Source of the DNA: DASRQK01 sp964436635
Lineage (GTDB): Bacteria > Bacteroidota > Bacteroidia > Sphingobacteriales > Sphingobacteriaceae
Length of the DNA stretch: 64,000 nt
Assembly: GCA_964436635.1 (NCBI GenBank)
Contig: CAYTDM010000003.1
Coordinates: 1 to 64,000, forward strand
Reading direction: 5' to 3'
The notes beneath the pieces are model-generated. The model saw nothing but the letters and a program-made list of their open reading frames with translations. It was not told where the DNA came from and did not search any database. This document shows, piece by piece, positions 19,501 through 26,464 of the stretch; within the stretch, counting starts at the first letter, position 1; every line of letters starts with the position of its first letter. The position numbers and the translations under genes were made by a program.

Positions 19501-20678
19501 AAGACATTCGAATGAAAGCAGCGAATGCAGGTTGGATCACGAAAGATACCCTCCAAAATCAATTATATTTGACTTCAAAAACGGAAGATTTATCGTTGAG
19601 GGCGATTGCGGAGCCATTTAAAAGACTTCAAATCGAGTTTACGGTAATTAAGCAACAAAGTAAAAATTACAGTACTAATTTTGTGTTTGATCAGGCAGCT
19701 GGAAACTTTGAAAATTATACGCCATTCACGAATGGTACGTTTGCCATTTCTTATAACAGCCTTGCAACCAGCTTCAAAGATCAATTATCGGTCTTTAAAG
19801 AGTTTGAAAAGAATAAAGTGGCGATTTCTCAGCGATTAGGGGAGGAGAATCCAAATTCTGTGGGTGCTCAAGCAGACGGCTATGCAGATGGGTATCAAAA
19901 GAATGCTCAAGATGTCGTCGTGAATGCCTTCTTAGCGACCTACGCAGGAAAGGACATTAGTAGTTTTAACCCAAGGAGTTTTCCGAAAATCCCGATTCCG
20001 AGTTGGAATATTTCTTACACGGGATTAGGCGATTGGTCCCTTTTCAAAGAGGTGTTTAGTAGCATTAGTATTTCACATGGTTACCATGGACAATTTACAG
20101 TAAATGGTTTCCAATCAACTGCATTATATCAAGAAAACATGGGCTTCCCATCCCTAAAAGACGGGAATGGAAACTTCCTGCCAAAATACCAATTCCAGCA
20201 GGTTTCTATTTTAGAACGTTTTACTCCATTGATTGGTTTAGATGCACGTTTTAAAAATGGCTTGACCATTAATACAGAGTATAGAAAAGATCGCTCCTTG
20301 AATTTAAGCATGCAAAATAGTCAATTATCTATGTTGGATGATCAAGCGATCGTTTTTGGTCTTGGATATCGCACAGCGAATTTTAGAATGCCGTTTGGAT
20401 GGTTTGATCATGTTAAAATGACCAATGATTTGAATTTCCGGATGGATTTTTCATTAAATGATTTGAAAACGGTTGTATATCGTGCGGATGAAGAGGAAGC
20501 TGAAATTTCTGCCGGAAATAAAAGCATATCGATTCGTCCATCTTTAGATTACATGGTGAACCAACGCTTTAATGTACGGGTGTTTTATGATTCAAACTCT
20601 GTTCGGCCTTATACGTCTCAGACCTTTGCAACTTCTTATGCCAATGTAGGCTTTACCTTGCGTGTCACGCTTCAATAA
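13578..20678 (+). CDS. sprA: SprA, type IX secretion outer-membrane translocon / gliding motility protein
   Basis: At about 2366 residues with a signal peptide ending FVFA, this matches SprA (Sov), the giant 36-strand beta-barrel channel through which T9SS cargo leaves the outer membrane. The body is rich in alternating aromatic/polar strands. It includes conserved stretches such as GTADITFKGQRNKNENPMF, TTYIDDFENSRSYIDLKGAYGW (about residue 840) and WFNELRLTDF (about 1516). The C-terminus ends on a barrel strand (ANVGFTLRVTL). The start is an ATG at 13578 or 13581; the preceding in-frame TTG is unlikely. SprA genes behind ruvA are, as I recall, common in Bacteroidota. Partner genes (porV, gldKLMN and others) are outside the window. 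Confidence 0.95.
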   Translation: MMQRILWNFLLLLICLMNLHFVFAQNTVNRTSTLQGTLRTDSLHNDTLKLKYPISDYPFIRLSSLNRPEIGLKTPSNIQREVVFDAKTNQYIITEKLGKTFYRAPQYLSFEEYQEFENRRILRENWELLMRKPIQDFRKDRIIPTIYVESEAFEKIFGGNKIDIIPRGTADITFKGQRNKNENPMFNERQREQWGFDFDQRIQMNLTGQIGERFKITTNYNTQAQFDFENQVRMDYIGKDDDIIKRIEVGNVSLPLNTSLITGTEALFGIKSHLQFGKLHFTGVFSQQKSQQREIQIRNGAQESEFSLKADDYEYNQHFFLSQYFRNQYNRAMSMAPLLTTNINITQIEVWVNNRTNAVDGSRDVLALLDLGEQQPYNTQMINSGTSALPSTGIPGELTPQLSNDLLQRLPQSARLTNSSSIQDFFQSSGRNDNYAKVTYARKLKEGTDYTVNRQLGFISLRMPLQGDQILSVAYRYTANGREYQVGELSYDVPVTPSEPKMLYTKLIKNEVLKTNLPTWDLMMKNIYSIGAYNVGRTNFRFQIYRIEDESGVERPVLYEGQQTENKLWIQLTGLDRLNAQQARQPDGFFDFLPNLTIDPEVGRIMFPVLEPFGKDLAAQFSSSENDLIEKYTFQALYDTTKAIAQQLFPHKNRFIMKGTYESESGTEFHLGAMNIPYGSVMVYAGTTPLTEGVDYQVDYFIGRVRILNQALLMSGQPIRIKLENNNLFGMQQRTLMGGRFDYFANEKLQIGSTIMRMSERPLTQKVVIGEEPVSNTIWGLDLSYNTSSRWLTRMVDKIPFIDTKEPSQISFYSEFAQLNPSAPSALNFAGSKHGTTYIDDFENSRSYIDLKGAYGWVISGTPQMFDEHSRINDLAYGYNRALLSIYNIDPIFYRRSSLTPPNINNQELSNHRVREVLEQEVFPFKEPPTGLPMYLPTLDLAFYPTLRGPYNYTTEGLSPDGRLTNPKSRWGGMFKKIDAQDFEAQNVEFIEIWMMDPFLTNPGSTGGEVYFNLGNISEDILKDRRKSLENGMSPTGDLSGVDETVWGRVPNKQPVVQAFDNDPVKRARQDIGLDGLSDADESSFFTNFLGQLQGILNPLAYQQLLNDPSGDNFRYFRGADLDASQAGILERYMRFNGLEGNAKTSEQSQNELGLETSASTLLPDGEDINRDNNMNETEEYFEYKIQLRPESMEIGAQFISDVHEAEVNLPNGRKEKVKWYQFRIPLTEGEAVGGIQDFKSIRFMRMYMTGFEDTTVLRLAQLQLVRGEWRRYNAEDNVAKVITDPALGKVGLDHSKLTVSAINIEQNGNRAPIPYVVPPGIERQLDWGNMNTNIQLNEQSLSMEVLNLRDGYGRAAFRTAMNDFRAYGRLQLFVHAEAIPPGMINSTPLNDGDLRAFIRLGTDDQYNYYQYDIPLKITQPGSSDPNVIWPEENRIDIAIDLFQRAKQERSKAQLNGFPWPADVPFVYREPGGAGRIILLGQPDITKVRFYLLGVLNTLKASNLGNQSDDGLEKSAQIWFNELRLTDFDRKGGWAATARMQAKLADFADVTVSGRMSTIGFGSLDQRVGERNRSDDFYFDLISNAELGKFFKSYTGIRIPFYFSYTNQRMTPEYNPLEPDMELNSALANLGRNRRDSLLRVTQDYSTRRSFSFTNVRKVRTDIERPVRPWDIENWSATYAFSESYQRDYLVEKALQQHYRAALDYTFSAVGQRYIEPFKKIVKSDYLALLRDFNFNLMPSLLHFRVDVNRIYHENSLRNNSPDNFLPVMGTLFNKNFNFNRIYGISWNLTRQLKLDINATNYAIVDEPEGRINGLKRDTLMQNFWRLGRTTDYNHQINVTYSLPLERIPGFDWMQVDTRYGAQFSWKAAPRFAQLAPDLSLGNSIQNGRTIQINPRLGLSSLYQKFEFIRRYSSLNPTGFMDYFVGLLTSIKDINGAYTRVESTFLPGYLPKSNLMGYDLDLGAPGWQFLFGSQQDIRMKAANAGWITKDTLQNQLYLTSKTEDLSLRAIAEPFKRLQIEFTVIKQQSKNYSTNFVFDQAAGNFENYTPFTNGTFAISYNSLATSFKDQLSVFKEFEKNKVAISQRLGEENPNSVGAQADGYADGYQKNAQDVVVNAFLATYAGKDISSFNPRSFPKIPIPSWNISYTGLGDWSLFKEVFSSISISHGYHGQFTVNGFQSTALYQENMGFPSLKDGNGNFLPKYQFQQVSILERFTPLIGLDARFKNGLTINTEYRKDRSLNLSMQNSQLSMLDDQAIVFGLGYRTANFRMPFGWFDHVKMTNDLNFRMDFSLNDLKTVVYRADEEEAEISAGNKSISIRPSLDYMVNQRFNVRVFYDSNSVRPYTSQTFATSYANVGFTLRVTLQ

Positions 20679-20759
20679 GCCGCTTCGGGCTAGGAAATTC
20701 TAATACAAAGGGTTGAAACTGTAAAAATTTAATATCTTTACCTTCTAACCCAAATCAAC

Positions 20760-21980
20760 ATGAATCAACGGTATTACTCCTTAGATGTGTTCAGGGGGGC
20801 CACAGTGGCCCTGATGATCTTAGTTAACAATCCAGGTACTTGGTCAGCCATGTTTTCTCCTTTAGCACACGCTCCATGGCATGGGGTGACGCCTACGGAT
20901 TTAGTATTTCCCTTCTTTCTCTTTGCTGTCGGAAATGCGATGGCTTTCGTTATGCCCAGACTTCAAGCAGCAGGGGATGCTGTATTTTGGAGAAAGGTGT
21001 TAAAAAGGACGCTTCTTATATTTTTTATCGGTTTAGCCTTGAATTGGTGGCCTTTTGTTCAATGGAGAGGGGAGGAGTTAGCATTTAGGCACTGGTTAGA
21101 TCCAGAGAATGCGGAGCGAGGTGTGCGAATTTTTGGTGTGTTACAACGGATTGCCCTGGCTTATTTCTTTGCCAGCGTCATGGTATATTATTTAAAAGGA
21201 AAAAGCCTATTATGGGCTTCCAGTGCAGTTTTGGTGGCGTATTGGGTGATTTGTTACGTTTTTGGGGCCAAAGGAGATCCGTATAGCTTATCAGGCTGGT
21301 TTGGAACGGCGATCGATCAACAAATTTTAGGCATCGCACACATGTATAAGGGGGAGGGCGTTCCATTTGATCCTGAAGGATTAATGAGTACACTTCCAGC
21401 TATTATTCAGGTGGTGATCGGTTATAAAGTGGGCGATTATATTAAGAATTTTGCTGCGCGATATAAAGATCGAAACGTGCAAAGCCAAGTGGATTTATCC
21501 GCGGTGTTACATAGAATGTTAACTGGATTATTTGTTGCAGGTTTATTGTTAACTTTAATGGGACTAGCTTGGGGTCTTGTTTTCCCAATTAATAAAAAAA
21601 TCTGGACGAGCTCTTACGTGCTCTATACTTCTGGTTTGGCAGCGCTCGTTATAGGGGTCATGATTTATTTTATTGAGGGACACGGTGTGAAGAATGCAGT
21701 CACCAAATTTTTCGATGTATTTGGTAAAAATCCCCTGTTTATATTTGTTTTGAGCGGCTTGTTGCCAAAAACTTTGGGCTTATTAAGATGGCAAACGGGT
21801 GTAAATGATGCGGGGAATCCTATTTACACGACACCTTTGAGATGGTTTTATACGGAGGTGTGTGCCAAATTTCCTGGTCCCCCTGAGTACGGTTCGTTCT
21901 TATATGCCCTGTGTTTCTTAGCATTATGCTGGAGCATTGCTTATTGGATGGACAAGAAAAAAATCTATGTGAAAGTATAA
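20760..21980 (+). CDS. COG4299 (HGSNAT/NagX-like) multi-pass acyltransferase
   Basis: A membrane protein of 406 aa with about ten hydrophobic segments. The start is YYSLDVFRGATVALMILVNN, then HAPWHGVTPTDLVFPFFLF, both hallmarks of the COG4299/DUF5009 family related to lysosomal heparan-alpha-glucosaminide N-acetyltransferase. The family moves acetyl groups across the membrane from cytosolic acetyl-CoA to an amino sugar on the far side; the conserved His in PWHG is the proposed acetyl carrier. The substrate here is unknown, with murein or exopolysaccharide hexosamine plausible. It stands alone between sprA and rpsO. Confidence 0.85.
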   Translation: MNQRYYSLDVFRGATVALMILVNNPGTWSAMFSPLAHAPWHGVTPTDLVFPFFLFAVGNAMAFVMPRLQAAGDAVFWRKVLKRTLLIFFIGLALNWWPFVQWRGEELAFRHWLDPENAERGVRIFGVLQRIALAYFFASVMVYYLKGKSLLWASSAVLVAYWVICYVFGAKGDPYSLSGWFGTAIDQQILGIAHMYKGEGVPFDPEGLMSTLPAIIQVVIGYKVGDYIKNFAARYKDRNVQSQVDLSAVLHRMLTGLFVAGLLLTLMGLAWGLVFPINKKIWTSSYVLYTSGLAALVIGVMIYFIEGHGVKNAVTKFFDVFGKNPLFIFVLSGLLPKTLGLLRWQTGVNDAGNPIYTTPLRWFYTEVCAKFPGPPEYGSFLYALCFLALCWSIAYWMDKKKIYVKV

Positions 21981-22007
21981 GATTCTGCTTGATTTTTAAA
22001 AACTTTA

Positions 22008-22038
22008 TTGCAAGCTTAGAATCAATTCCTTACCTTTG
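22008..22038 (+). promoter_or_regulatory. Bacteroidota-type promoter for rpsO
   Basis: TTG at 22008-22010, a 20-base spacer and TACCTTTG at 22031-22038 match the TTG...TAnnTTTG pattern of Bacteroidota primary-sigma promoters. Initiation would fall roughly 35 bases upstream of the rpsO ATG. Confidence 0.65.
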
Positions 22039-22079
22039 CACGGATAAATATTTATTAACGCTTTAATATAATTCAGGTA

Positions 22080-22358
22080 ATGTATTTAAGTAAAGAATAC
22101 AAAGCGGATATTTTCGCTGAATTTGCTGGAAACGCAACCAACACTGGTTCGGCTGAAGGCCAGGTGGCTTTGTTCACCAAAAGAATCGCTCACTTAACTG
22201 AGCATTTGAAAAAAAACAGAAAAGATTTTTCAACGCAACGTTCTCTACAGATGTTAGTCGGTAAGCGTCGTTCTTTGTTGGCTTATCTGTACAAAAAAGA
22301 TATCGAGCGTTATCGTGCGATTATCAAAGCTTTGGGCTTGAGAGATATCATCAAGTAA
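22080..22358 (+). CDS. rpsO: 30S ribosomal protein S15
   Basis: S15 (92 aa, typical is about 89) is an early-assembling protein that binds 16S rRNA at the platform. The conserved TGSAEGQVALFTKRIAHLTEHL and GKRRSLLAYLYKKD segments are present (quoted in part: GSAEGQVALFTKRI, RSLLAYLYK). The gene has its own promoter, is followed by an intrinsic terminator and precedes pnp, the common bacterial rpsO-pnp order. Confidence 0.97.
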   Translation: MYLSKEYKADIFAEFAGNATNTGSAEGQVALFTKRIAHLTEHLKKNRKDFSTQRSLQMLVGKRRSLLAYLYKKDIERYRAIIKALGLRDIIK

Positions 22359-22380
22359 GCACAAAGAATTTTTATAGAAA

Positions 22381-22407
22381 GCCATCTCAATGTGGAGGTG
22401 GCTTTTT
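22381..22407 (+). terminator. Intrinsic terminator between rpsO and pnp
   Basis: The stem GCCATCTC (22381-22388) pairs with GAGGTGGC (22395-22402), with one G-U pair, and is followed by five T. It would end most rpsO transcripts, leaving pnp to its own promoter or to read-through. Confidence 0.75.
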
Positions 22408-22414
22408 ACTTTTG
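22407..22414 (+). promoter_or_regulatory. Candidate -7 promoter element for pnp
   Basis: TACTTTTG matches TAnnTTTG directly after the rpsO terminator and 73 bases before the pnp ATG. No good -33 TTG is present at the expected distance because the terminator stem lies there, so the call is tentative. Confidence 0.35.
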
Positions 22415-22486
22415 CAAGCAAAATTAAAATTGATAATATAGTTCCGGAAAGCCCTAAAGATGAAAGGTTTTCCAAATTGAAGTAAG

Positions 22487-24616
22487 ATGAGTTACAAAGA
22501 GTTTAAAACTACAATCGATTTAGGCGGTGGCCGAGAAATCGAAATCTCAACCGGAAAATTAGCGAAACAAGCTGACGGATCCGTCGTTGTGAAACAAGGT
22601 GCAACAATGCTTTTAGCGACCGTTGTTTCTGCAAAAGATGCAAAACCAGGAGTGGATTTCTTGCCACTATCTGTTGATTACCAAGAGAAATATGCCGCTA
22701 CTGGAAGAATTCCTGGTGGCTTTTTGAGAAGAGAAGCGCGTTTGTCAGATTATGAGGTGTTAATTAGCCGATTAGTGGATCGTGCATTGCGCCCATTATT
22801 CCCTGAAGATTACCACGCAGACACACAAGTAATGGTTAGCTTGATTTCTGCTGATAAAGATATTATGCCTGACGCACTTGCAGGTTTAGCTGCCTCAGCT
22901 GCAATCATGGTTTCTGACATACCTTTCAATGGGCCTGCATCAGAAGTCCGTGTAGCTAAAATTAATGGAGAATTAGTTCTTAATCCATTAATGAGTGAAT
23001 TGAGTCAAGCGACCATGGAATTTATCGTTGCGGGTACTGAGCACGATATTAACATGGTGGAAGGTGAAGCGAATGAAATTTCTGAAGCCGAAATGGTAGA
23101 AGCGATAGCGTTTGCTCATGAAGCGATTAAGAAACAAGTTGCTGCGCAAAGGGAATTAGAGAAATTAGTTGGTAAAACTGAGAAACGTGAATATAATCAC
23201 GAACCTTCAAATCCTGAGTTGCGCGAGCAAGTATATGCCGCTACATATGAACAAGTATATGCGATCGCAAAATCTGGTTCAGCGAAACACGAACGTACAG
23301 AGAAATTTGCTCAGATCGGTCAAGATTTTCAAGCTACTTTAGGCGAAGAAATTGACGATGAAACGGCATTTTTAGTGAAAAAATATTTCCATGATGTGCA
23401 GTACGATGCAGTCAGGAATTTAATTTTAGATGAAGGCATTCGTTTAGATGGTCGCGATGTGCGCACTGTTCGTCCTATTTGGAGTGAAGTGGATTATTTG
23501 CCAGCTGCACACGGATCTGCAGTGTTTACTCGCGGCGAGACACAATCATTAACGACGGTAACATTAGGTGCTAAAGATGATGAGCAAATGATCGATGGCG
23601 CATTCATTAATGGCTATAATAAATTCTTATTGCACTATAATTTCCCAGGTTTTTCAACTGGTGAAGTGCGCCCTAACCGTGGTCCAGGCAGACGTGAAGT
23701 AGGACACGGAAACTTGGCAATGCGTTCTTTAAAGCAAGTTTTGCCAACAGGGGATCAGAATCCTTACACCATTCGTATTGTATCAGATATTCTTGAATCC
23801 AACGGATCTTCGTCTATGGCGACCGTTTGTGCGGGTACCTTAGCATTAATGGATGCAGGGATCAAAATTTCAGCGCCTGTTTCAGGAATTGCAATGGGAT
23901 TGATTACGGACGAAAAAACAGGGAAATATGCGATTTTAAGTGACATTCTTGGTGATGAAGATCACTTAGGAGATATGGACTTTAAAGTTACTGGTACTGA
24001 AAAAGGAATTGTGGCTTGCCAAATGGACCTAAAAATTAAAGGCCTGAAATGGGAAGTTCTTGTCCAAGCTTTGGATCAGGCGAAAGAAGCTCGTTTACAT
24101 ATCTTAAATGAGATGATGAAAACGATCTCTGCGCCAAGAGAAGACTTTAAAGCGCATGCACCTCGTATTGTTAGCTTTAGCATTGATAAGGAATTTATCG
24201 GAGCAGTGATTGGGCCAGGAGGTAAAATCATTCAAGAAATGCAACGTGAAACAGGCGCAAATATTTCTATTGAAGAAGTAGATGGCCGTGGAGTTGTTCA
24301 AGTTTTTGCCGATAATAAAGCAGCTATTGACGATGCAGTAGGTCGTATTAAAGGCATTGCTGCGAAACCAGAAGTGGGAGAGATTTATGAAGGTAAGGTG
24401 AAATCCATTATGCCATTTGGTGCATTTGTGGAAGTATTGCCAGGCAAAGATGGTTTGCTGCACATTTCAGAAATTGATTGGACTCGTCATGAAACCATGG
24501 ATGGTATCTTTACTGTAGGTGAAGTGATCCGAGTTAAGTTATTAGATATCGATAAGCAAGGCAAATTAAAATTGTCTCGCAAAGTTTTGCTTGAAAAACC
24601 AGAGAATAAGCAATAA
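22487..24616 (+). CDS. pnp: Polynucleotide phosphorylase
   Basis: A full-length PNPase (709 aa), the phosphorolytic 3'-5' exoribonuclease of mRNA decay. It has two RNase PH-like domains (first from residue about 10, GRIPGGFLRREARLSDYE near 76; second from about 315, RLDGRDVRTVRPIW). The catalytic region is ESNGSSSMATVCAGTLALMD. A KH domain (FIGAVIGPGGKIIQEMQ) and a C-terminal S1 domain (GEIYEGKVKSIMPFGAFVEV) follow. All motifs are intact. The gene follows rpsO, and a short hairpin plus T-run comes after its stop. Confidence 0.97.
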   Translation: MSYKEFKTTIDLGGGREIEISTGKLAKQADGSVVVKQGATMLLATVVSAKDAKPGVDFLPLSVDYQEKYAATGRIPGGFLRREARLSDYEVLISRLVDRALRPLFPEDYHADTQVMVSLISADKDIMPDALAGLAASAAIMVSDIPFNGPASEVRVAKINGELVLNPLMSELSQATMEFIVAGTEHDINMVEGEANEISEAEMVEAIAFAHEAIKKQVAAQRELEKLVGKTEKREYNHEPSNPELREQVYAATYEQVYAIAKSGSAKHERTEKFAQIGQDFQATLGEEIDDETAFLVKKYFHDVQYDAVRNLILDEGIRLDGRDVRTVRPIWSEVDYLPAAHGSAVFTRGETQSLTTVTLGAKDDEQMIDGAFINGYNKFLLHYNFPGFSTGEVRPNRGPGRREVGHGNLAMRSLKQVLPTGDQNPYTIRIVSDILESNGSSSMATVCAGTLALMDAGIKISAPVSGIAMGLITDEKTGKYAILSDILGDEDHLGDMDFKVTGTEKGIVACQMDLKIKGLKWEVLVQALDQAKEARLHILNEMMKTISAPREDFKAHAPRIVSFSIDKEFIGAVIGPGGKIIQEMQRETGANISIEEVDGRGVVQVFADNKAAIDDAVGRIKGIAAKPEVGEIYEGKVKSIMPFGAFVEVLPGKDGLLHISEIDWTRHETMDGIFTVGEVIRVKLLDIDKQGKLKLSRKVLLEKPENKQ

Positions 24617-24618
24617 CA

Positions 24619-24638
24619 CGCACCTTTAGTGCGTTTTT
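24619..24638 (+). terminator. Short intrinsic terminator after pnp
   Basis: The stem CGCAC/GTGCG with a five-base loop is followed by TTTTT (24634-24638), three bases beyond the pnp stop codon. The stem is short, so termination may be incomplete. Confidence 0.6.
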
Positions 24639-24675
24639 CTGCACTTTCTAAACCCAAAAATAAAATACTTCCGAG

Positions 24676-24683
24676 TATATTTG
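24676..24683 (+). promoter_or_regulatory. Candidate -7 element for the LacI-family gene
   Basis: TATATTTG matches TAnnTTTG. A transcript starting just downstream would exclude an ATG at 24681 and fits translation from the GTG at 24729. No clear -33 element is seen. Confidence 0.35.
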
Positions 24684-24728
24684 TTTTTGGGTTTTTCTTT
24701 TTCTTTTTTCGCAGAAATAATTTGTGAA

Positions 24729-25736
24729 GTGAAGAAGAAGATACTGATAAGTGATATAGCAAAAGCATTGGGAGTGTCCACCACGACCGTGTCTTTTGTG
24801 TTGAATGGTCGAGCAAAAGAAAAACGTTTAAGCGATGAATTAGCCAAGCGTGTTTTGGACTATGTCCATCAAGTTGGCTACAAACCAAATGAGTTGGCAA
24901 AAAGTCTTCGGACGGGCAAGACAAAAATTTTAGGGCTGATCATTGAAGACATATCGAATCCGTTTTTTGCAAATATTGCTCGTTATATAGAAAGCAAGGC
25001 GTACAGTAGGGGATATCGTATTTTTTATTCCAGTACAGAAAATAATTTAGAAAAGGCCAAAGAATTTATTCACCTGTTCCGTGATCGGCATGTAGACGGC
25101 TATTTAATTACGCCGCCCCCTGGATTGGAAGATACGGTGAGTGAATTAATAGATCAAGGACTGCCAGTTGTATTGTTTGACCGTTACTTTCCTACTTTGG
25201 CCACAGATTACGTCGTCGTGCAAAACAAACAAGGTGCCATCGATGCGGTCAATCATTTGGTTGAACAAGGGTTTAAGAAAATTGCTTTTGTGACCTCGAC
25301 CTCTAATCAAACTCAGATGCAAGGCAGGTTGGATGGGTATCAAGAGGTTTTGGCACGATTAAATAGACAGCCCTTGGTTAAGCGAATCGATGCATGGAAA
25401 GAAGAACAAACGCCTATAAACGATTTTTATCGCTTTTATCAAGACGAAAAACCCGACGCCATCCTGTTTTCTGCGAATCATTTAACCATTATCGGTTTGA
25501 AAGCATTAAAACAATATGGCTTACCTATGCCTGGACTGATTTCCTTCGATGATCATACTCATTTTCGAATTTCGAACCCAACCATTTCCGTTGTTTCGCA
25601 ACCGATTTCTCAAATCGCGGAAGAGGTGATTAATATTTTGATTAATCGACTTGAAGGGAAATTAAAAAGTAAACAACAACTCATTTTGCCTACACAATTA
25701 ATTATTCGGGAATCATCGATTAGGAGTGCTGAATAG
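24729..25736 (+). CDS. LacI-family transcriptional regulator
   Basis: The protein (335 aa from GTG 24729) begins with the LacI helix-turn-helix and hinge: ISDIAKALGVSTTTVSFVLN, then VGYKPNELAKSLRTGKT. A periplasmic-binding-protein-like effector domain follows (GLIIEDISNPFFANIARYIE, then the C-terminal VVSQPISQIAEEVINIL). The GTG is chosen because family members start a few residues before the first helix, and an in-frame ATG at 24681 would overlap a promoter-like element. No sugar-use genes are adjacent, so the regulon and effector are not evident. It is convergent with msrB. Confidence 0.88.
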   Translation: MKKKILISDIAKALGVSTTTVSFVLNGRAKEKRLSDELAKRVLDYVHQVGYKPNELAKSLRTGKTKILGLIIEDISNPFFANIARYIESKAYSRGYRIFYSSTENNLEKAKEFIHLFRDRHVDGYLITPPPGLEDTVSELIDQGLPVVLFDRYFPTLATDYVVVQNKQGAIDAVNHLVEQGFKKIAFVTSTSNQTQMQGRLDGYQEVLARLNRQPLVKRIDAWKEEQTPINDFYRFYQDEKPDAILFSANHLTIIGLKALKQYGLPMPGLISFDDHTHFRISNPTISVVSQPISQIAEEVINILINRLEGKLKSKQQLILPTQLIIRESSIRSAE

Positions 25737-25741
25737 TTGTG

Positions 25742-25795
25742 AATGCCTGATAAAGGCATTTAACTTTAGTCTGCCACAGGCATTTAACTTTAGTC
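25742..25795. repeat. Hairpin and 17-bp direct repeats in convergent gap
   Basis: ggcatttaactttagtc occurs at 25755-25771 and again at 25779-25795 (24-base period). Each copy is preceded by a sequence able to pair with its ggca start: aatgcc/ggcatt (25742-25747 with 25755-25760) and tgcc/ggca (25772-25775 with 25779-25782). The element lies between the convergent LacI-family and msrB genes and may act as a weak double terminator. Confidence 0.6.
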
Positions 25796-25810
25796 GTATG
25801 CAGCTAATTT

Positions 25811-26191
25811 CTAATCCGATTCTGGAATAAATCGCATAGAAAGTGAATTTACACAGTGTCTTGTGTTTTTAGGTGTGAATCGCTCCCCTTCAAACACGTG
25901 GCCCAAATGTCCATCGCAATTTGCACATACAATCTCCACTCGACGACCATCGGCATCGAGCACGCGTTTTACTGCGCCTTTAATTTCGTCGTCAAAACTA
26001 GGCCAACCGCAATGGGATTCAAATTTAGAAGTAGAATGGTAAAGGGGGGCATCGCATTGTTTGCAAATGTAAGTGCCTGCTAATTTGTTGTTCAATAATG
26101 ATCCTGTAAAAGGTCTTTCGGTGCCTTTATGAATGATCACATAGGTTTCTTCTTCAGTCAACGCATTGAAATTTTTTTTATCCTTCTCCAT
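25811..26191 (-). CDS. msrB: Peptide-methionine (R)-S-oxide reductase MsrB
   Basis: A single-domain MsrB (126 aa) reduces methionine-(R)-sulfoxide in proteins. The zinc-binding pairs are seen in CKQC and CANC. The conserved HCGWPSFDD and GHLGHVFEG segments and the catalytic Cys in RHCVNSLSMRF are present. The protein has no signal peptide, so it is cytosolic. The gene is divergent from the ACIII cluster across a gap of about 270 bases. Together with the fRMsr gene at 6.7 kb the window covers both free and protein-bound R-sulfoxides. Confidence 0.95.
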   Translation of the reverse strand: MEKDKKNFNALTEEETYVIIHKGTERPFTGSLLNNKLAGTYICKQCDAPLYHSTSKFESHCGWPSFDDEIKGAVKRVLDADGRRVEIVCANCDGHLGHVFEGERFTPKNTRHCVNSLSMRFIPESD

Positions 26192-26235
26192 TTTTCAATT
26201 TAATAATTTTATTGTAATATTACAAATGAATTGAA

Positions 26236-26267
26236 TTGCTTACGATTACACACAAAATTTATTTTTG
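26236..26267 (+). promoter_or_regulatory. Bacteroidota-type promoter upstream of actA
   Basis: TTG (26236-26238), a 21-base spacer and TATTTTTG (26260-26267) match the Bacteroidota consensus. A second -7-like TACTTTTG lies at 26374-26381 without a good -33 partner. The intervening 26192-26464 gap holds no gene; a leader of about 190 bases would result from the first promoter. Confidence 0.6.
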
Positions 26268-26464
26268 CAAAACCTACACAATTCTGCCTTTAAACGCAAT
26301 TTTTCAAACTATTTAGAATCGTTATAAATTATAAATTGGGTCATCAAAATGTCATGAATTATTTAATAAATCCTACTTTTGCGTTGGTATAAATGGGAGT
26401 AGTCTCATTTTAGTGTATAGATCCACGTTGTTATATTCATATTAATACTATTAAAGTGCTCAAT

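Noticed and set aside
24104..24463. Minus-strand reading frame of 119 codons inside pnp
   Set aside because: It lies wholly opposite conserved KH/S1-domain coding sequence, has low-complexity composition and no recognisable motif.
24681..24728. Upstream ATG extending the LacI-family regulator by 16 residues
   Set aside because: The extra residues precede the helix-turn-helix, are hydrophobic and atypical, and overlap a promoter-like element.
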